Shown piece by piece: positions 59,749 through 64,000 of a DNA stretch of 64,000 bases. Each line of letters starts with the position of its first letter. The stretch's first letter is position 1. This stretch comes from an uncultured Flavobacterium sp. (GTDB taxonomy: Bacteria; Bacteroidota; Bacteroidia; Flavobacteriales; Flavobacteriaceae): NCBI RefSeq assembly GCF_951805225.1, contig NZ_OX638201.1, forward strand, positions 1,674,001 through 1,738,000. The letters run 5' to 3'. The notes beneath the pieces were generated by a model that was not told the DNA's origin, searched no databases, and was given only the letters and a program-made list of their open reading frames with translations. The position numbers and the translations under genes were made by a program.

Positions 59749-61050
59749 TTATTTTCTCAATGATTTAAAAGCTGCACGAAGTTCTATTGTAAAAAGCTGT
59801 GGTTCTTCCCAAGAAGCAAAATGACCGCCTTTGTTTACTTCATTAAAATAAATCAGGTTTTTATACGCTTTTTCAGCCCATGTTTTTGGTGCCTGATAAA
59901 TCTCTCCCGGAAATACGGTTACAGCAACCGGAATCTTAATTTCATTTGTTCTTTGCTCTACAGCATTAAAGTTGTTATTGTTGTTTTCCCAATATAAATT
60001 CGCCGAAGAATTGGCTGTATTCGTAAACCAGTATAAAGATATATCGTCAAGGATTTCGTCTCTTGTAAGCGATTTCTCTGCATTACCACCGCTGTAAGTC
60101 CAATCATTGAATTTGTCTAAGAAAAATGAAGCTAAAACAACTGGTGAATCTGTAAGTCCATATCCAATAGTTTGAGGACGTGTAACCATCATTCCGGCAT
60201 ATCCTGCGCCTCTGGTATATAATTTATTCAAAGAATTAAAAGCTGCTTTTTCTTTAACCGATAATCCTGCAGGCGCTGGATCTCCGTCTTGTAATGCTTT
60301 TGCAATATGAGCAGGAACTGTTGCCGGCATATTCAAGTGAATACCCAATAATCCTTCCGGAGCTTGACGCGCCATTGCATCTGCAATTACTGAACCCCAA
60401 TCACCGCCTTGTGCTACATAATGTTTATAACCCAAACGTTTCATTAATACATCCCAGGCGCTTCCTATTTTTTCTACTCCCCAACCCGTTCCTGTAGGCT
60501 TTTCAGAAAAACCATATCCAGGCATTGAAGGAATTACAACATCAAAAGCATCTTCGGCTTTTCCGCCATAAGCAGTTGGATCTGTTAATGGTCCTATAAC
60601 TTTTAGAAGTTCAAAAAAAGATCCTGGCCATCCATGAGTAATAATAATTGGCAAGGCATTTTTGTGTTTTGATTTTATATGGATGAACTGAATATCTAAT
60701 CCGTCAATATTGGTTACAAACTGTGGTAATGCGTTTAGCTTAGTTTCTGTTTTATGCCAATCGTAATCTGTTCCCCAATATTTTACAAGACCTTGAATTT
60801 GTGCTAATTTCACTCCTTGTGACTGATCTTGTACAGTTTCTTTTTGTGGCCATCTTGTAGCATTTACACGATCACGAAGTTCTGTAATTGCATTTTCTGA
60901 AATACTAATATGATAAGGACGAATCGCTTCTGAATCTGTTTTGCTTTTTTCTAAATTCTTTTGTGAAAAACCTGTTGTTGTAAGCAAAAGGAAAGTTCCT
61001 ATTGCAAAAATATTTGCGATGCTTCGTTTGTTTGTGTGAATTGTTTTCAT
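59749..61050 (-). CDS. exported epoxide hydrolase (EHN-type)
   Basis: A 433-residue microsomal-epoxide-hydrolase-like enzyme: signal peptide (IFAIGTFLLLTTTGFSQ), the EHN N-terminal domain (about residues 45-150, RPYHISISENAITELRDRVNATRWP), then ITHGWPGSFFELLKVI and the nucleophile Asp in YVAQGGDWGSVIADAMA; the catalytic His is in NKGGHFASWEEP. Promoter carries a 21-bp direct-repeat pair like that of the alpha/beta hydrolase at 57715. Confidence 0.9.
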   Translation of the reverse strand: MKTIHTNKRSIANIFAIGTFLLLTTTGFSQKNLEKSKTDSEAIRPYHISISENAITELRDRVNATRWPQKETVQDQSQGVKLAQIQGLVKYWGTDYDWHKTETKLNALPQFVTNIDGLDIQFIHIKSKHKNALPIIITHGWPGSFFELLKVIGPLTDPTAYGGKAEDAFDVVIPSMPGYGFSEKPTGTGWGVEKIGSAWDVLMKRLGYKHYVAQGGDWGSVIADAMARQAPEGLLGIHLNMPATVPAHIAKALQDGDPAPAGLSVKEKAAFNSLNKLYTRGAGYAGMMVTRPQTIGYGLTDSPVVLASFFLDKFNDWTYSGGNAEKSLTRDEILDDISLYWFTNTANSSANLYWENNNNNFNAVEQRTNEIKIPVAVTVFPGEIYQAPKTWAEKAYKNLIYFNEVNKGGHFASWEEPQLFTIELRAAFKSLRK

Positions 61051-61094
61051 TGTTTTTGATTTTAAATTATTTGTTTATCAGTTAATTTCTTCGT

Positions 61095-61169
61095 CAAAAG
61101 TATTTCGATAACCCTTCTTACGAAATCAGAAAACAGTCCAAACGGACGAAGTGATAGTTGAAACGGACA
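61095..61169 (-). promoter_or_regulatory. 21-bp-period direct-repeat promoter of the epoxide hydrolase gene
   Basis: On the minus strand TGTCCGTTT (61161-61169) and CGTCCGTTT (61140-61148) start 21 bp apart; 37 bp later TACTTTTG (61095-61102) matches TAnnTTTG. The gene starts at 61050. Confidence 0.75.
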
Positions 61170-61202
61170 GTCCGGGAGTTAGGAGTTTTTGAATGCTGGT
61201 GA

Positions 61203-61349
61203 TTTAACCGCAAAGTGCGCAAAGGTTATTGGCTTATTGGGACTTTGTAAAAACGCGAAGATCGCAAAGCTATGTGTGTAATAACTTTGCGATCTTTTGC
61301 TTAAAACTTTGTGAACTTTGCGTAAATCTTAACGCCCTTTGCGGTTAAA
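61203..61349. repeat. palindromic element with TTTAACCGCAAAG ends, second copy
   Basis: TTTAACCGCAAAG (61203-61215) and CTTTGCGGTTAAA (61337-61349) are exact inverted ends; interior GCGAAGATCGCAAAGC and AACTTTGCGATCTTTTGC form another inverted pair. Fills the gap between the SDR and the epoxide hydrolase promoter. Confidence 0.75.
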
Positions 61350-61404
61350 CTTTAATTTATAATTAATAATTAATAATTCACCATTAACAATTAAACATTA
61401 ACAA

Positions 61405-62148
61405 TTAAGCAAGCACCATTCCGCCATCCATTAAGATATCTGCTCCGGTTATAAATACAGAAGCTTCACCGCTTAAATAGGAAACCATTTTTGCAACATC
61501 GGCTGCGGTTCCCATTTGTTTTAGCGGAATTCTTTCGACAACAACGTCCATAATAGATTTTACTGTTGCTTCGTCTAAACCGACTTTTTTCATTACTTCG
61601 GTTTCTGTTGGTCCCGGACTTACTGAATTTACTCGGATTTTTCTTGGAGCTAATTCAACTGCTGCAATTTTCATTATAGCATTAAGAGCTGTTTTGCTTG
61701 AAGAATAAATTGATGAACCGGCGCCACTCATACTTGCCGTATTAGAAGAAAGAAATACTACCGAAGCTCCATCTTTCAGAATTGGAATAAATCGGCTTAA
61801 AGTAAAATACGCTCCTTTTAGGTTTATATTCATAATATCATCGTATAAAGCTTCTGTTGCTTGCTCAATAGTTCCTAAACCTGCGATTCCGGCATTTATA
61901 AAAAGAATATCAACTTGTCCAAAATCTTCCTTTACTTTTAATGCTAAACGATCAATATCGGCAACACTCGATTGATCAGCAACAATAGCTGTAACGCCTA
62001 ATTCTGAAGCTGCTTTTTCGATTGCTTCTTTTCTTCTTCCTGTAATAATAACTGTTGCACCTTGTTCTTTTAATTGTTTCGCAGTCGCATAACCAATACC
62101 GCTATTTCCGCCTGTTATTACTGCAACTTTATTTTTTAAATTGTCCAT
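61405..62148 (-). CDS. SDR-family NAD(P)-dependent oxidoreductase
   Basis: A 247-residue classical SDR with ITGGNSGIGYATAKQL, INAGIAG, and the active site SMSGAGSSIYSSSKTALNAI containing Ser, Tyr and Lys (YxxxK), followed by the PGPTETEV segment and GADILMDGG. Substrate unknown. Divergent from an HxlR regulator that probably controls it. Confidence 0.92.
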   Translation of the reverse strand: MDNLKNKVAVITGGNSGIGYATAKQLKEQGATVIITGRRKEAIEKAASELGVTAIVADQSSVADIDRLALKVKEDFGQVDILFINAGIAGLGTIEQATEALYDDIMNINLKGAYFTLSRFIPILKDGASVVFLSSNTASMSGAGSSIYSSSKTALNAIMKIAAVELAPRKIRVNSVSPGPTETEVMKKVGLDEATVKSIMDVVVERIPLKQMGTAADVAKMVSYLSGEASVFITGADILMDGGMVLA

Positions 62149-62172
62149 TTTTTATGTTTTAAATTAATGGTA

Positions 62173-62353
62173 CAAAGTTAAAACGCAGAGTATATTACTT
62201 TTTCAGCGGTATCATTGAGTATACCAAATTTTCTATCCTATAAGTGATATAAGTTCATTTAAAGTATGCTTTTTACTAAGTGGTTAGCTTACTTTTTACA
62301 TAATTCAAATCACAAAATCAGCATTTAAACTTACATATTCTTATATCACTTAT
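62173..62353. promoter_or_regulatory. divergent promoter with paired 14-bp inverted sites
   Basis: ATAAGTGATATAAG (62240-62253) and its reverse complement CTTATATCACTTAT (62340-62353) are exact. On the minus strand TAACTTTG (62173-62180) is a TAnnTTTG box for the SDR. The HxlR encoded at 62400-62756 is the probable binding protein. Confidence 0.65.
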
Positions 62354-62399
62354 ATGGTGAAAAAAATTGTTTTTATATCTTAGTCTAAAATAAATTCTA

Positions 62400-62756
62400 A
62401 TGGCAAGAAATCAGCAAGAAGAAGTTCGCGCGCTTCAGGATACGATATATGTTTTGGGTGGTAAATGGAAATTACCAATTATCAATTCGATTTGTAATGG
62501 AAATAACCGATTCAAAGAAATTCAGCAAAGTATTCCTGGAATTACGTCACGAATGCTTTCGAAAGAATTAAAAGATATGGAACTCAACAATCTTGTAAAA
62601 AGAACCGAAGACAGAGACGCAGAAATACCAATACTTTATGAATCTACAGATTATTGCCAATCATTTGGACCAATTATTACCGAAATGATTAAATGGGGAA
62701 TATCTCATCGGGAACACATTAAAAACAAAAAAACTAACACATTATTACAGCTTTAA
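62400..62756 (+). CDS. HxlR-family transcriptional regulator
   Basis: A 118-residue winged-helix protein: YVLGGKWKLPIINSICNGNNRFKEIQQSIPGITSRMLSKELKDMELNNLVKRTED is the family signature. Cys residues occur at about 36 and 93. Related to, but not closely similar to, the HxlR at 44070. Its neighbour is the divergent SDR gene. Terminator at 62787-62813. Confidence 0.9.
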   Translation: MARNQQEEVRALQDTIYVLGGKWKLPIINSICNGNNRFKEIQQSIPGITSRMLSKELKDMELNNLVKRTEDRDAEIPILYESTDYCQSFGPIITEMIKWGISHREHIKNKKTNTLLQL

Positions 62757-62786
62757 AACCTTAGAAATGAATGAATTAAGGAGCAC

Positions 62787-62813
62787 AAAAAAAGGGTATT
62801 TATACCCTTTTTT
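62787..62813 (+). terminator. rho-independent terminator
   Basis: AAAGGGTA (62791-62798) pairs with TACCCTTT (62803-62810), preceded by an A-run and followed by TTT, 31 bp after the HxlR stop. Confidence 0.85.
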
Positions 62814-62998
62814 CATTTCTTATATATTGATAAATTTGATTTAACAATTCTTTAATGTTTTACAAATCAATATCTTAGAACATTACTTCTACACTCTGCC
62901 TGGATAAAGAATAGTACTACACGCCTTTTTCTACTGTTTTGTAAAATTATCACGGAAAAACTAAAATAAGCTTAATGCTTTAACCAATTCTATAGAAA

Positions 62999-64000
62999 AT
63001 GGAAGAGTCATCTAATACAAGCAAATCATTTAGAGAAAAACATGGTTATTCTGTAATAACAGCAATAATCATTGCTCTATTGACATGTGGTTATATCTTC
63101 TATATTCTTCCTGATAATAAGGCAAAAGAGGATGGGAAAAATATTGCCATTTTGCAAGGTATCGAACAGCAATTAACGGCATACATAGACGATCAGGTAA
63201 AATACATTAACAAAAAAAAGATGGATAGTCTGAAACTTTCAAGATTTGAGGGTTTACCGACTGTGTATATTGATACCATAATAATTAATAAAAAGGGATT
63301 TAAACGATTAGATGACGGAACAATCAAATTATCAAGGTTAATTAATTTATCAATATCATCTGAAGCTCTTAAAAAAAAACTTACGAAAAAGGACACAATC
63401 GTTAATGACAGTATTAGTATTGATCTTACCAGGTTTCTTACTAAAATTAATTCTACAACGCATTTCACTTCATTTTATATTTGTCCCATTGAAAACGGAA
63501 GCTGTCAAGCTAGTAAATCATTTCTAGCTCACAACGTAGGTCTGGCTGACCAAGATAGTTTAATTGAGAATAGTAGAAAAAATGGACCTTTTGGTTTCAA
63601 AGGATCAGCAAAACGATATTATGCCGATCAAATAAAAATTCCGAATACCAATTATTCAATATTCTTAGCCACAGGAATTGATAATACTGCTTTTCAATCT
63701 AATATTAGAGAAATCGAAACTAGTTTATTAATTATCAGCTTGCTTATAGTCATCATTTTGGTATTAGGAATAAATTTTATAAAACCAATTGTAAGCAGTT
63801 ATAAAGAAAGACTCAGTCAAATGGATTTGGTTAGTGTTGCATTTTCTGTCGGAATTTTGATTGCTGTTTTAGTTGTTTTTGGGATAATAACTTACTGGGA
63901 TAATGCTATAAAAACCAGAAACACGAAAGATTTAAAAGGGTTGGTAGAAAAAATTGATACTAATTTTAAAGATCAAATTAAATTTTACCAAGATTCAGCA
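62999..64000 (+). CDS. partial gene: membrane protein with periplasmic domain, unknown
   Basis: ATG at 62999 opens a frame that stays open to the window end (334 codons). A short Lys/Arg N-terminus (SKSFREKHGYS) is followed by a membrane helix (VITAIIIALLTCGYIFYILP), a periplasmic segment of about 200 residues with two Cys (FYICPIENGSCQAS), a second helix (LLIISLLIVIILVLGINF) and a third (VAFSVGILIAVLVVFGIIT), then DNAIKTRNTKDLKGLVEKID. The layout looks like a sensor-type protein, but no catalytic part is inside the window. Family not recognised. Confidence 0.8.
   Translation, partial: MEESSNTSKSFREKHGYSVITAIIIALLTCGYIFYILPDNKAKEDGKNIAILQGIEQQLTAYIDDQVKYINKKKMDSLKLSRFEGLPTVYIDTIIINKKGFKRLDDGTIKLSRLINLSISSEALKKKLTKKDTIVNDSISIDLTRFLTKINSTTHFTSFYICPIENGSCQASKSFLAHNVGLADQDSLIENSRKNGPFGFKGSAKRYYADQIKIPNTNYSIFLATGIDNTAFQSNIREIETSLLIISLLIVIILVLGINFIKPIVSSYKERLSQMDLVSVAFSVGILIAVLVVFGIITYWDNAIKTRNTKDLKGLVEKIDTNFKDQIKFYQDSA

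Overview
The window is low-GC DNA from a member of the Bacteroidota, most likely a Flavobacterium or close relative. The evidence is gene content (FecI-type sigma / FecR / TonB-receptor triad, C39 ABC exporter, 2TM protein, DUF1223 proteins), A-rich rather than Shine-Dalgarno leaders, and repeated promoter boxes of the Bacteroidota type TAnnTTTG. No rRNA or tRNA gene and no CRISPR array was recognised.

Layout. 0-10 kb: housekeeping and stress genes (ECF sigma factor, SpoU methyltransferase, CorA, SDR, guanylate-cyclase-like protein, DJ-1/PfpI, ABM monooxygenase, flavodoxin-fold reductase with its own Crp/Fnr regulator, methyltransferase). 11.2-12.7 kb: a dispersed palindromic repeat split by an intact IS481-type element with a 5-bp target duplication. 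13-24.6 kb: a cell-surface locus (S41 lipoprotein, lipoproteins, two paralogous beta-helix lipoproteins, TonB-dependent receptor, FecR anti-sigma, sigma factor). 24.8-25.3 kb: a second copy of the structured repeat. 25.3-27.4 kb: serine hydrolase and a nucleosidase-like gene.

27.4-42.4 kb is the outstanding region: a class I lanthipeptide-type gene cluster, all on the minus strand. Fourteen small precursor genes (most of them absent from a 60-codon ORF scan) share an invariant 25-residue leader, ending in GG in 13 of 14, and variable cores that each carry exactly three cysteines and end in a conserved SWC[HN]GC-like motif. They are followed by an S41 protease, a LanC cyclase, a full-length LanB dehydratase, a C39 peptidase/ABC exporter, an HlyD-type adaptor and a glycosyltransferase-like protein. 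Three copies of a conserved promoter/5'-UTR module (TAnnTTTG, then ATCTCACTTTT, then GTGCAC, each about 118-120 nt before an ATG) drive three transcription units. Hairpins between precursor genes, and a hairpin between the last precursor and the enzymes, probably set the precursor:enzyme ratio. The enzymes should dehydrate Ser/Thr, form (methyl)lanthionines, cleave at the double Gly and export the products.

42.5-62.8 kb: accessory redox and detoxification genes (quinone oxidoreductase/cupin with HxlR; class V aminotransferase; TlpA-like thioredoxin; YceI-tautomerase-SDR-NTF2-nitronate monooxygenase operon; Crp/Fnr; DoxX-like; two DUF1223 proteins flanking a LytTR/histidine-kinase pair; OsmC/Ohr; alpha/beta hydrolase; cupin; epoxide hydrolase; SDR with HxlR). 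Several regulatory circuits are readable here: an orphan SAM-I riboswitch, two Crp-type palindromes with identical spacing to their promoter boxes, and a three-promoter regulon with 21-bp-period direct repeats at a fixed 37 bp from the -7 box. The window ends inside a membrane protein gene.
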